Of a stretch of DNA of 64,000 nt, positions 8,393-19,493 are shown piece by piece. The position numbers and the translations under genes were made by a program. Below the pieces are notes generated by a model. It was not told the DNA's origin, did no database searches, and saw only the letters and a program-made list of their open reading frames with translations. Source of the stretch: Stenotrophomonas sp. 169 (GTDB taxonomy: Bacteria; Pseudomonadota; Gammaproteobacteria; Xanthomonadales; Xanthomonadaceae); NCBI RefSeq assembly GCF_014621775.1, contig NZ_CP061204.1:124001-188000 (forward strand), given 5' to 3'. Position 1 is the first letter of the stretch. The number at the start of each line of letters is the position of its first letter.

Positions 8393-11300
8393 TCAGGCGA
8401 CCTGCACGATATGCAGCGCGCGCGGGTTGCGCCACTGCGCCAGCAGGGTGGCTTCGCGGGCCTTGGCGGTGTGCAGGTGCGCTTCCTTGACGTGGCCATA
8501 GCCGCGGATGTGTTCCGGGATGCTGGCGATCTCCACCGCCAAGGCAAGCCGGTGGTCGTCCAAGCCGTCCAGCAACACTTGCACGGTGGATTCGTAGTCG
8601 CTGATCAGCTGGCGCTCGCCCACCCGTTCGGCGGTGCGGCCGAAGGGATCCAGCCGGCCGCCTCGCAGGAACTTCAGCTTCGCCAGCATGCCGAACGCTT
8701 TCAGCATCCACGGACCGTATTCTTTCTTGATCAAACGCCCCTGATCGTCCTTCTTCGCGAACAGCGGCGGCGCCAGGTGGAAGCGCACCTGGTAGTCGCC
8801 TTCGAACTGCTGCTGCAGCTGGCGCTGGAAATCGCCACTGGTATACAGCCGCGCCACTTCGTACTCGTCCTTGTAGGCCATCAGCTTGAACAGGTAGCGG
8901 GCGACGGTTTCGGTCAGCGCAGTGGAGCCGCCCAGCGTGTCCTGCTCGGCCGTGCGGACGCGCTCGATCAGTGTGCGGTACCGGTCTGCATAGGCCTGGT
9001 CCTGATAATCGACGAGGAACGACGTGCGACGCGCGATCATTTCATCCAGCGAGCGCGACAGGCGGGCATCATCCAGCGGCAGGAAAGCCAACTCCCCACC
9101 ACCATGCCCCGGCAGGCCACGCAGTTCACGCTCGTCGCTGCTGTTGCGCGGCGCGGCCGTGGCGCCCCCTTCATTGCCTTCCCACTCTCCCGGCGGCAGC
9201 GCATGCAGCGGGCCGGGCGTGTCTTCCGTGTCGGTGTGGCGATTGCGCACCAGCCCGGCGGCTTGCTGCACCGCCTGCGGATCGACCACGGCCAGGCGGC
9301 CCCAGGCGAAGGCCTGCTGGTTCATGGCCACGGCCGCGCCATTGAGCTCGATGGCGCGCATCAGTGCGTCGAACGACAGGGGCACCAGGCCCTGCTGCCA
9401 CGCATAGCCGAGGATGAACAGGTTCGCCGCGATGGCGTCGCCCAGCAGTGCGGTCGCCAGCTGCGTGGCATCGAGCAGCAGCGGTTGTTCGCCACCCAGG
9501 GCCACGCGCACGCCGGCGATGATGTCGGCGGCGGGGAACTGCATGTCCGGCCGTGTGGTGAAGCCGCCCGGCATCGCTTCGTACGTGTTGAGCACCACCT
9601 GGGTGCGGCCGGCGCGCACCTTGGACAGCGCCCAGTAGTCGTTCACCACCACCATGTCGCAGCCCAGCACCAGGTCGGCTTCGCCGGCTGCGATGCGCAC
9701 GGCATGGATGTCGGTGGGCGCTCGCGCGATGCGGATGTGGGTGGTCACCGCGCCGCCTTTCTGTGCCAGCCCGGTCTGGTCCAGCACGGACGAACCCTTG
9801 CCTTCCAGATGGCCGGCCATGCCGAGCAGTGCGCCGATGGTCACCACACCGGTGCCGCCGACACCGGTGATCAGGATGTTCCAGGGTTGCTCCAGCGCGG
9901 TTCGCACAGGCGGTGCCGGCAGGTTGTCGAGCAGGGTGGACGCCTCGCGCTTGCTGCCCTTGCGCGGCTTGCCCCCGTGCACGGTGACGAAGCTCGGGCA
10001 GAAGCCGGTGGTGCAGGAGTAGTCCTTGTTGCAGTTGGACTGATCGATGTCGCGCTTGCGCCCGAACTCGGTTTCCTTCGGCAGCACCGACACGCAGAAA
10101 CTCTTCTTTCCGCAGTCGCCGCAGCCTTCGCAGACCAGCGAGTTGATCATCACGCGCTTGGGCGGATCGACCAGCTTGCCGCGCTTGCGGCGGCGGCGTT
10201 TTTCGGTGGCGCAGGTCTGTTCGTAGATCAGGATGGAGACGCCCTTCACTTCGCGCAGCTGCTTCTGCACCGCGTCCAGCGCACTGCGGTCATGGAACTC
10301 CACGCCGGTGGGGAACTGCTCGCGCTGCTTCGTCCATACCTCGATGTTGTCCGACAGCACCACGATGGTCTGGATGCCTTCGGCGCGCATCTGCCGGGCA
10401 ATGTCCGGCACGCTGAGGGGGCCGTCCACCGGCTGGCCACCGGTCATCGCCACCGCATCGTTGTAGAGGATCTTGTAAGTGATGTTGACGCCGGCCGCCA
10501 CGGACTGGCGGATCGCCAGCGACCCACTGTGGAAGTAGGTGCCGTCACCCAGATTCTGGAACACGTGCGGCGTGTCGGTGAACGCGGCCTGGCCTGCCCA
10601 CGTCACGCCTTCGCCGCCCATGTGGGTGAACGTGTCGGTGCTGCGGTCCATCCAAGTGACCATGTAATGGCAACCGATGCCGCCCAGCGCACGCGAGCCT
10701 TCGGGCACGGTGGTGGAGGTGTTGTGCGGGCAGCCGGAGCAGTAATGCGGAATGCGCGGGAAGGCCGCGCGCGGCAGCGCCAGCTCCGCTTCCTTTTCGC
10801 TCATCCACTGCAGGCGCTGGGTGATCGATTCGTTGTTGAAGAAGCGCTGGATGCGCCGGCCGATCACGCCGGCGATGGTGGCCGGGGTCAGCTCGCCGGT
10901 GGACGGCAGGATCCACTCGCCGGCCTCGTCGTACTTGCCGACGATGGACGGACGCGCGCCCCAGCTGGCCGGCCAGTTGAAGAACTGCTCCTTCATCTGG
11001 CGCTCGATGAAGGCACGCTTCTCCTCCACCACGATGATGTCTTCCAGGCCCTGTGCGAAGCGCGCGATGCCCTGCGGTTCCAGCGGCCAGGTCATGCCGA
11101 CCTTGTACACGCGGATGCCGATGTCGGCGCACGCGGCTTCATCCAGGCCCAGGTATTCCAACGCCTGCAGGACGTCCAGGTAGCTCTTGCCGGTGGTGAC
11201 GATGCCCAGCCGCGCGCGCGGTGAATCCAGCACGGTGCGGTCGATGCCGTTGACCCGGGCGAAGGCCTGCGCGGCACTGACCGCGTAGCGGTGCAGGCGC

Positions 11301-12082
11301 ATTTCCTGGTCCAGCGGCGGGTCCGGCCAGCGGATGTTGAGACCGCCTGCCGGCATCTCGAAATCATCCGGCAGCAGGATGCGCCGTGCCAGCGGATTCA
11401 CTTCCACCGAAGCAGACGACTCCACCGTTTCAGCGATCGTCTTGAAGCCGATCCAGCGCCCGGTATAGCGGCTCATCGCCCAGCCCAGCAGACCCATGTC
11501 CAGGATGTCCTGCACGCCGGCCGGGTTGAGCACCGGCATCATCGCGCTGACGAACTCGTCTTCGCTGCCGTGCGGCAGGGTCGAGCTCCGGCACGCATGG
11601 TCGTCGGCGGCCAGTGCGAGCACGCCGCCCAGTCGCGAGGTGCCTGCCGCATTGGCATGCTTGAACACGTCACCGCAGCGGTCCACGCCAGGGCCCTTGC
11701 CGTACCACATGCCGAACACGCCCTGCACGTTGGCGCCGGGGAACAGGTTGGTCTGCTGGGTTCCCCAGACCATGGTCGCGCCCAGGTCTTCGTTGAGGCC
11801 GGGGGTGAACTTCACCTTGGCCGCTTCCAGCGGCTGGCGTGCGCGCCACAGTTCCAGATCGAAGCCGCCCAGCGGGCTGCCACGGTAGCCGCTGATGAAG
11901 CCGGCGCTGTCTATCCCGGCCGCCTCGTCGCGCAGGCGCTGCATCAGGGGCAGGCGCACCAGCGCCTGGACGCCACTCAGGTAGATCCGTCCCTCGCCAC
12001 GGGTGTATTTGTGGTCGAGCGTGTAATCGCGGTCTAGCAGGTCGGCGGACGCCGGTGAGGTGAGCTGCGCGGTGCTGGTCAT
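8393..12082 (-). CDS. Indolepyruvate/2-oxoacid ferredoxin oxidoreductase, fused alpha-gamma type
   Basis: A 1229-residue single-chain 2-oxoacid:ferredoxin oxidoreductase that combines IorA- and IorB-like parts. Start at the ATG at 12082 (MTSTAQLTSPASADLLDRDY); upstream in-frame codons overlap the divergent promoter and are not protein-like. In order: pyrimidine-binding domain (GFISGYRGSPLGGFD), thiamine-diphosphate domain (GIGCHYMVTWMD, GGEGVTWAG, GDGTYFHSGSLAIRQ), a cysteine-rich iron-sulphur segment (CEGCGDCGKKSFC and a later C-x-C-type run ending TGFCPSF), the gamma domain (ITGVGGTGVVTIGALLGMAG, DQTGLAQKGGAV) and a C-terminal DUF6537-like region. It oxidatively decarboxylates aryl or branched 2-oxoacids to acyl-CoA, reducing ferredoxin. 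It is monocistronic; its stop lies 110 bp before hipB. Confidence 0.92.
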   Translation of the reverse strand: MTSTAQLTSPASADLLDRDYTLDHKYTRGEGRIYLSGVQALVRLPLMQRLRDEAAGIDSAGFISGYRGSPLGGFDLELWRARQPLEAAKVKFTPGLNEDLGATMVWGTQQTNLFPGANVQGVFGMWYGKGPGVDRCGDVFKHANAAGTSRLGGVLALAADDHACRSSTLPHGSEDEFVSAMMPVLNPAGVQDILDMGLLGWAMSRYTGRWIGFKTIAETVESSASVEVNPLARRILLPDDFEMPAGGLNIRWPDPPLDQEMRLHRYAVSAAQAFARVNGIDRTVLDSPRARLGIVTTGKSYLDVLQALEYLGLDEAACADIGIRVYKVGMTWPLEPQGIARFAQGLEDIIVVEEKRAFIERQMKEQFFNWPASWGARPSIVGKYDEAGEWILPSTGELTPATIAGVIGRRIQRFFNNESITQRLQWMSEKEAELALPRAAFPRIPHYCSGCPHNTSTTVPEGSRALGGIGCHYMVTWMDRSTDTFTHMGGEGVTWAGQAAFTDTPHVFQNLGDGTYFHSGSLAIRQSVAAGVNITYKILYNDAVAMTGGQPVDGPLSVPDIARQMRAEGIQTIVVLSDNIEVWTKQREQFPTGVEFHDRSALDAVQKQLREVKGVSILIYEQTCATEKRRRRKRGKLVDPPKRVMINSLVCEGCGDCGKKSFCVSVLPKETEFGRKRDIDQSNCNKDYSCTTGFCPSFVTVHGGKPRKGSKREASTLLDNLPAPPVRTALEQPWNILITGVGGTGVVTIGALLGMAGHLEGKGSSVLDQTGLAQKGGAVTTHIRIARAPTDIHAVRIAAGEADLVLGCDMVVVNDYWALSKVRAGRTQVVLNTYEAMPGGFTTRPDMQFPAADIIAGVRVALGGEQPLLLDATQLATALLGDAIAANLFILGYAWQQGLVPLSFDALMRAIELNGAAVAMNQQAFAWGRLAVVDPQAVQQAAGLVRNRHTDTEDTPGPLHALPPGEWEGNEGGATAAPRNSSDERELRGLPGHGGGELAFLPLDDARLSRSLDEMIARRTSFLVDYQDQAYADRYRTLIERVRTAEQDTLGGSTALTETVARYLFKLMAYKDEYEVARLYTSGDFQRQLQQQFEGDYQVRFHLAPPLFAKKDDQGRLIKKEYGPWMLKAFGMLAKLKFLRGGRLDPFGRTAERVGERQLISDYESTVQVLLDGLDDHRLALAVEIASIPEHIRGYGHVKEAHLHTAKAREATLLAQWRNPRALHIVQVA

Positions 12083-12245
12083 GGCTGGCCTGGTTCGGAT
12101 CGGCTGGCATCGGCGCTGCGGCTGCAGACCCGAAGGGCGCGGATTGTAACAGTGGGGCCGTTGTGGGCCGGTACTCGCATCCGGGACCGAAGTCCGGTTA
12201 GGATCGGGGCGTGGGAGGTTGTTGTTGCAACCTGGGGAAAACACG

Positions 12246-12881
12246 ATGTCATTTGCAAGAAAGTTCCTGGCCGGCATGTTGCTGGCTTCGGGGCCGGCCG
12301 CTGCATGGGCCGCGCCCGCATTGCCTGCACCGCAGGAGTTCTATTTCGACGCCGATGCCGCCGCTGCACCTGTGCAGGTGGTTCAGGGCGAAGGCGATGA
12401 GTTGGTCAGTCAGTTGCTGCGCCAGCGCGAACGCGGGCGTAAATCGCTGGAAGCCACGGTGCAGTTGGCCGGTGTGGCCATTGGCCAGGGCCGCGCCGAG
12501 CTGGGCCAGCAGCTGTACGCCGAGGCGCTGCAGGCGGCACCGGCGGCCTCGCCGTCCGGCCGCATGGTGCGCTGGAACCACGGCTGGGATCTGTACCGAC
12601 AGGGCCAGGCGGACGCCGCACTGACGCAGTGGCAGGAAGCGGCCAGCGGGCTGCGCGGCAACCCGTCGTGGGTGCCACCGACGTACGCCTTGGCGCTGTG
12701 GCAGATCGGGCAGAAGGACGATGCGGTGAAGTGGTACGCCGCGGCGGTCCGCACCGAGCCGGCGCGCTGGAGCACATCGGCCAACTACGCCGCCCTGCTG
12801 CCAACGTGGCGCGACAGCGAGCGCGAGACCCTGGCGCAGGTGCAGAAAGCCTGGGCCACCAATCCCCCGGCGTGGCCGTAA
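12246..12881 (+). CDS. Exported TPR-like protein
   Basis: A 211-residue protein with a signal peptide (MSFARKFLAGMLLASGPAAA, then WAA). The start is the ATG at 12246, after CTGGGGAAAACACG; an ATG 27 bases earlier would spoil the signal peptide. The mature part has TPR-like helices: GRAELGQQLYAEALQAAP, WNHGWDLYRQGQADAALTQW, and PPTYALALWQIGQKDDAVKW, then YAAAVRTEP. It is probably periplasmic; no catalytic motif is seen. It is divergent from the ferredoxin oxidoreductase (163 bp between starts) and followed by SMAG repeats. Function unknown. Confidence 0.8.
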   Translation: MSFARKFLAGMLLASGPAAAWAAPALPAPQEFYFDADAAAAPVQVVQGEGDELVSQLLRQRERGRKSLEATVQLAGVAIGQGRAELGQQLYAEALQAAPAASPSGRMVRWNHGWDLYRQGQADAALTQWQEAASGLRGNPSWVPPTYALALWQIGQKDDAVKWYAAAVRTEPARWSTSANYAALLPTWRDSERETLAQVQKAWATNPPAWP

Positions 12882-12935
12882 CGCGCAGGACGGCGGGGTA
12901 ACGGCGACGGTGGCGGCGACGGGTAGAGCCGACGG

Positions 12936-15303
<2,368 letters not shown>

Positions 15304-15340
15304 GCCGCCTCCGCCACCCCTCCAACAAGGGAAGACTCCG

Positions 15341-15817
15341 ATGCGTGAACTGATCCTGCTGCGCCATGCCCATGCCGAACCGGCCAGCACGGGCCAGGCC
15401 GACCTTGACCGCCCGTTGTCGGCGGTGGGTCTGGCCGAAGCCGAGGCCGCCGGCAAATGGTTGAAAGACAACAAGCTGCAGCCCGACTGCGTGCTGTGTT
15501 CCCCCTCCCGCCGTACCCGCGAGACCTTGGAAGCCGTGGTCGGTGTGACTGGCTTCTTCGAGCACAAGCTGGAAGACAAGGTGTATGACGCCACGCCCGG
15601 TACGTTGATCGGGCTGGTCGATGACCGCAAAGACGTAGAGCGCCTGATGATCGTTGGTCACAATCCCGGCCTGGAGCGCCTGGTCGCCCTGTTGAACACC
15701 GGCGAGACCAGCGACTACCGCGGCATGCCGCCGGCCGGTATCGCAGTGCTGCAGTTCCCGAAGGACGTCAGCATCGAACCCGGTGTCGCCATCCTCAACG
15801 CGTTCTGGTGGCCGTGA
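15341..15817 (+). CDS. sixA: SixA-type phosphohistidine phosphatase
   Basis: A 158-residue histidine phosphatase, MRELILLRHAHAEPASTGQA, with the RH catalytic motif (LLRHAHAE, His9), the LDRPLSAVGLAEAEAAGKWL segment, the CSPSRRTRETLEAV arginine region and the second catalytic histidine in LMIVGHNPGLERLV. E. coli SixA (161 residues) dephosphorylates the phosphohistidine of the nitrogen phosphotransferase protein NPr. It is preceded by AAGGGAAGACTCCG and followed four bases later by the YceI gene. The match in size and motifs is good; the in vivo substrate here is assumed from the family. Confidence 0.88.
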   Translation: MRELILLRHAHAEPASTGQADLDRPLSAVGLAEAEAAGKWLKDNKLQPDCVLCSPSRRTRETLEAVVGVTGFFEHKLEDKVYDATPGTLIGLVDDRKDVERLMIVGHNPGLERLVALLNTGETSDYRGMPPAGIAVLQFPKDVSIEPGVAILNAFWWP

Positions 15818-15821
15818 TCCG

Positions 15822-16427
15822 ATGACCGCGTGGCAGAGGGGGCTGCTGCTCGCATTGATGGGACTGCCGGCGGTGGTGGCGGCGCAGCCATCTGCGCTGC
15901 CTGCGGTGAAGGTGACCCACCGCGCGCCGATGTACCTGGACACGGGCCGCTCCCAGCTGGGCTTCGAGGTGCGCAGCCGCCTCGGCCAGCGCATCGAAGG
16001 CAATTTCCCGCAGTTTGAAGGGCGTATCGAGGTGCTGTCCGATGGGCGCCACCAGGTCCACCTGAAGATGTTCACCCGCACGGTGGAGATACCCGGCAAG
16101 GTCCGCTACACCGGCTGGATGCGGGGGCCCGACTTTTTCGATGCCGAGCGCCACCCGGTCGTGGAGTTCGACTCGCTGCCCTATGATCCGGCGCGGGTCG
16201 ACCAGGGCGGTGACATCCAGGGACGCCTGATGCTGCGGGGGGTCAGCCACCCGGAAGTGCTGCGGGTGGAGAAAGCGGAATGCGCCAGACCCGGCTATGA
16301 TTGCGACGTTGTGAGCCGTGGGACTGTCCTGCGAGGCCGTTACGGCATGGATAACTGGCAGTTTGCCCTGAGTGATCGAGTGACCTTCGTACTGCGCGCG
16401 CGCCTGACCGGGGTGCCTGAACCGTGA
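15822..16427 (+). CDS. YceI-family exported protein
   Basis: A 201-residue YceI-like lipocalin-fold protein. Start at the ATG at 15822 (MTAWQRGLLLALMGLPAVVA), giving a clear signal peptide ending AAQP; earlier in-frame codons overlap sixA. The mature part has the YceI pattern: YLDTGRSQLGFEVRSRLGQR, EGNFPQFEGRIEVL, TGWMRGPDFFDAERHPVVEF and IQGRLMLRGVSHPEVL. YceI proteins bind isoprenoid-like lipids in the periplasm. Its TGA overlaps the GTG start of the phospholipase gene by four bases (GTGA), so the two are translationally coupled. Confidence 0.85.
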   Translation: MTAWQRGLLLALMGLPAVVAAQPSALPAVKVTHRAPMYLDTGRSQLGFEVRSRLGQRIEGNFPQFEGRIEVLSDGRHQVHLKMFTRTVEIPGKVRYTGWMRGPDFFDAERHPVVEFDSLPYDPARVDQGGDIQGRLMLRGVSHPEVLRVEKAECARPGYDCDVVSRGTVLRGRYGMDNWQFALSDRVTFVLRARLTGVPEP

Positions 16428-18508
16428 ATCTGATGCTGCGCCTGATGGCGCTGGCAACGCTGTTGCTGGTCGGCGGCTGTGCGTCGCTGTCCAACAGCGA
16501 GCGCGCGCGTGCGGCCAACATCGCCGTGCAGGCACGCTCCACCGTCGTCGAGTGCGACCAGGCCGACCGTTGCGCGCAGGAATCACCGCTGCGCGCGCTG
16601 GCCGGACGGGCATTCAGCGAATCCGCGCCTGGCCAGCCCCGCCACTACGCCACCATCCTCGATGAAGGCGAAGAAGCCCTGGTCGCCCGGCTGAACCTGC
16701 TGCGCAGCGCCACCCGCAGCATCGACCTGCAGACCTACATCTTCGACAAGGACGACAGCGCGCGGCTGGTCCTCGACGAGCTGCTGGCCGCCAGCCGCCG
16801 CGGCGTGAAGGTACGCCTGCTGATCGACCAGCTCTCGGCCATTTCCGATCTGCAGATCCTTGGCGCGCTGTCCTCGGCGCACCAGAACTTCGAACTCCGC
16901 GTCTACAACCCGACCTTCGGCAAGGCCCGGCTGAATTACTTCGACTACGCCGGCAGCGTGCTGTGCTGCTTCCGGCGCTTCAACCAACGCATGCACAACA
17001 AGCTGCTGGTGATCGACGACGCCATCGGTGTGGTCGGGGGCCGCAATTACCAGGACGACTATTACGACTGGGATGCGGAGTACAACTTCCGCGACCGCGA
17101 CGTGCTGGTGGCGGGGCCGGAGGCGCGGACCATGGCGGCCAACTTCGAGGCGTTCTGGCTCGCGCCGCGCAGCGTGCCGGCCGAGCGCCTGAATGACGTC
17201 GGGCGGATCCTGCTCGACAGCGGCCCACCGCAGATGCCGCCGGTCGACTACCGGCGACCGGAGCGCGTGCAGCGCGTCATCGCCGAGGCCACCGACACCG
17301 CGTGGATCACCCGCAGCTTCGTCGATACCGCATTGCCGGTGGCATCGGTGCGTTACGTCGCCGACCTGCCGCGCAAGCACCGCCGCGAAAACCCCGAGCA
17401 TCCCCGCAACGGCCAGCACGTCACCGAGCCACAGCTGGATCGGTTGATCGCCGAGGCGCAGTCCGAAGTGCTGCTGCAGACGCCGTACCTGGTGCTGTCC
17501 AAGCCGGCCCGCAAGCTGTTCGCTGATCTGCGCCAGCAGCCTGATCCACCGCGCGTGCTGGTGTCGACCAACAGCCTGGCCGCTACCGACAACCCGATCG
17601 TCTATGCGCTGTCCTACAAGTACAAGCGCCGCAACATGCGCGAGCTGGGCTTCAACATCTTCGAGTTCAAACCGTTTCCGCTGGATGCCCCGGTGGACTA
17701 CCGCAACCTGATGTCCGATCCGATCGCCGGAGACTACCCGGAGGGGCGGCGCGGCAGCATGCTCGGCGGTAGCGCGGCAGGCAGCAACGCGCGCCCGCCC
17801 GGCAGTGGTGGCAGCACCCGCTCGGCCGATGCAGGCGTGGGGACAGGTGCCGGCCCGGTCGTCGAGACACCGGCAGCGCGTAGCAATCCGCGCACCGGCA
17901 GTGCCTACCAGAATGCCCGCGAACGCCGTCGCGCATCGGGCAGCGAAGTGGAGCGCGACCTGCTGCGTACCGAGACCCGGCCCTCCTTCCTGGGCAGCCG
18001 GGCGGTCAACCGACCGCTGCCGGTAACGCGATCCGGTGCCCGCATGGGGCTGCACGCGAAGTCCTTGGTGGTCGACCGCCGGATCGGCGTGATCGGCACG
18101 CATAACTTCGATCCGCGCAGTGAAAACTACAACACCGAAGGCGCGGTGATCATCGACGATCCGGTGTTCGCACAGCGGCTGGCTGACAGCATCCTGCGCG
18201 ATATCGATCCCCAGAATTCCTGGACCGTGGCACCGCGCAGCAAGCCGCCGGTGCTGTCCGGATTGAACTACAGCATGGGCAAGGCATCCGAAGCGTTACC
18301 GATCCTGGACTTCTGGCCGTGGCGCTATGCCACCGATTACGAGTTCCAGCCGGGCCCGGACTGTCCCGAACCGCTGCCGCGGCAGCATCCGAACTTCCGT
18401 TCCTGCTATACGGCGGTCGGTGACTTCCCGGAAGTGAATGTCGGCCCCAAGCTGCTGCTGGTCCGCATGCTCACCGCCTTCGGTGCCGGCCTGGTGCCCA
18501 TTCTCTGA
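16424..18508 (+). CDS. Phospholipase D / cardiolipin-synthase-like lipoprotein
   Basis: A 694-residue phospholipase D superfamily protein starting at the GTG at 16424 (MNLMLRLMALATLLLVGGCA), a lipoprotein signal with lipobox LVGGC. It has two HKD motifs: HNKLLVIDD from His191 and HAKSLVVDR from His544, each followed by the expected GGRNYQDD or GTHNFDPRSE. Between them, roughly residues 445-520, lies a Gly/Ser/Arg/Ala-rich low-complexity insert not usual for the family. The C-terminus (SWTVAPRSKPPVLSG, DFWPWRYATDYEFQPGPDC) matches the YmdC/ClsC-like exported group. It probably makes or remodels phospholipids at the envelope. It is coupled to yceI (4-bp overlap). Confidence 0.88.
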   Translation: MNLMLRLMALATLLLVGGCASLSNSERARAANIAVQARSTVVECDQADRCAQESPLRALAGRAFSESAPGQPRHYATILDEGEEALVARLNLLRSATRSIDLQTYIFDKDDSARLVLDELLAASRRGVKVRLLIDQLSAISDLQILGALSSAHQNFELRVYNPTFGKARLNYFDYAGSVLCCFRRFNQRMHNKLLVIDDAIGVVGGRNYQDDYYDWDAEYNFRDRDVLVAGPEARTMAANFEAFWLAPRSVPAERLNDVGRILLDSGPPQMPPVDYRRPERVQRVIAEATDTAWITRSFVDTALPVASVRYVADLPRKHRRENPEHPRNGQHVTEPQLDRLIAEAQSEVLLQTPYLVLSKPARKLFADLRQQPDPPRVLVSTNSLAATDNPIVYALSYKYKRRNMRELGFNIFEFKPFPLDAPVDYRNLMSDPIAGDYPEGRRGSMLGGSAAGSNARPPGSGGSTRSADAGVGTGAGPVVETPAARSNPRTGSAYQNARERRRASGSEVERDLLRTETRPSFLGSRAVNRPLPVTRSGARMGLHAKSLVVDRRIGVIGTHNFDPRSENYNTEGAVIIDDPVFAQRLADSILRDIDPQNSWTVAPRSKPPVLSGLNYSMGKASEALPILDFWPWRYATDYEFQPGPDCPEPLPRQHPNFRSCYTAVGDFPEVNVGPKLLLVRMLTAFGAGLVPIL

Positions 18509-18520
18509 CTGGAGAGCAGC

Positions 18521-18955
18521 ATGTCATCCATTTTCCGCCAGCCGGTTGTGCTGGAAACGCTCAATTCGCTCAGCGCCAACACGGTGATCCAGCAGTTGGG
18601 CATCGTATTCACTGCGGTAGGCGATGACTGGCTGCAGGCCACCATGCCGGTGGACGCACGCACCCACCAGCCTTACGGGATCCTGCACGGCGGTGCGTCG
18701 GTGGTGCTGGCCGAAACGCTGGGCAGCAGCGCCGGCAACCTGTGCGTGGACAATGCCCAGCAGGTCTGCGTCGGGCTGGAGATCAACGCCAACCATGTCC
18801 GCGCCAAGCGCGAGGGCGTGGTGACCGGGACCGCGCGCGCCACCCATGTCGGCCGCAGCACGCAGATCTGGGACATCCGCATCGAAGACGAACAGGGCCG
18901 TCTGGTCTGCACCTCGCGGCTGACGCTGGCCGTGGTCGCTGCCGGTCACGGCTGA
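18521..18955 (+). CDS. Hotdog-fold acyl-CoA thioesterase (PaaI/YdiI-like)
   Basis: A 144-residue hotdog thioesterase, MSSIFRQPVVLETLNSLSAN. It has the PaaI/YdiI signature: MPVDARTHQPYGILHGGASVV followed by LAETLGSSAG, containing the HGG of the active-site loop and the catalytic glutamate, and GLEINANHVRAKREG. Likely substrates are acyl-CoAs, for example the 1,4-dihydroxy-2-naphthoyl-CoA type handled by YdiI/MenI; I cannot decide which. It starts 12 bp after the phospholipase stop, behind GGAGAGCAGC, so it may be the last gene of a short operon with yceI and the phospholipase. Confidence 0.85.
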   Translation: MSSIFRQPVVLETLNSLSANTVIQQLGIVFTAVGDDWLQATMPVDARTHQPYGILHGGASVVLAETLGSSAGNLCVDNAQQVCVGLEINANHVRAKREGVVTGTARATHVGRSTQIWDIRIEDEQGRLVCTSRLTLAVVAAGHG

Positions 18956-19040
18956 GGCATCGCACCGGATATCGCAGGCGGCGTTCGCATTGTGCCGCGC
19001 GAGGTTGCACGGGGCTGACGGCGAAGGGCTGCACGTGGCC

Positions 19041-19174
19041 GCACGTTGCCGTGGGCGTGGGACGGCACTTGGTCGCACGTTGCCGTTGGGGCGGGACTGC
19101 ACTTGGTCGCACGCTGCCTTTGCGGTTGCCCTGGACTGGACGCACGTTGCCGGTGGCGTGGGATTGCATTTGGT
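19041..19174. repeat. 34-bp imperfect tandem repeat, four units
   Basis: The core GCACGTTGCC (or GCACGCTGCC) begins at 19041, 19075, 19109 and 19142, a period of 34, 34 and 33 bp, with flanking text of the type CTTGGTC before and GTGGGCGTGGGA after. The third unit is the most divergent. It looks like a minisatellite and is non-coding by context. Confidence 0.8.
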
Positions 19175-19338
19175 AGAGCCGACTTCAGTCGGCTGCGGTT
19201 GCGGTAGCGATTGCTGCCAGCCGACTGAAGTCGGCTCTACCAGGGCGTTGCGGTTGCGGTTGCCGCCAGCCGACTGAAGTCGGCTCTACCCGGGCGTTGC
19301 GGTTGTGGTTGCTCCCAGCCGACTGAAGTCGGCTCTAC
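19173..19338. repeat. Cluster of four SMAG elements, three in tandem
   Basis: A forward GTAGAGCCGACTTCAGTCGG element at 19173-19195 is followed by three inverted copies at 19218-19240, 19267-19289 and 19316-19338. The inverted copies are exactly 49 bp apart and share the spacer (a GGGCGTTGCGGTTG-type sequence), so the array grew by duplicating element plus spacer. Confidence 0.9.
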
Positions 19339-19493
19339 CGCAGGGCGCGGGGGCGCGGGTGCGGACGGAAGAGCTGCCACAGCGGTGCCCACCGCATACT
19401 GCAACACACCGTTGCCCGCCAATGGCCAGCTCGCGCAATGCGTTTGGCCACATCGCGCTGGCAGCCACTGCGGCGCTCGGGTATCGTTCCCGC

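Larger units (their letters stand above)
18956..19493. other. Repeat-filled intergenic spacer
   Basis: A 538-bp stretch without a convincing gene. It holds an imperfect 34-bp tandem repeat (19041-19174), then one forward and three inverted SMAG units (19173-19338), the last three in a 49-bp period. The remaining 155 bp before the acyltransferase start show no clear motif. Confidence 0.8.

Noticed and set aside
8411..11224. A 937-codon plus-strand frame opposite the ferredoxin oxidoreductase
   Set aside because: Antisense shadow; its translation is rich in His, Gln, Val and Ala runs, without any domain signature.
19041..19174. The 34-bp tandem array as a CRISPR
   Set aside because: Units are contiguous without unique spacers, and no cas genes are in the window.
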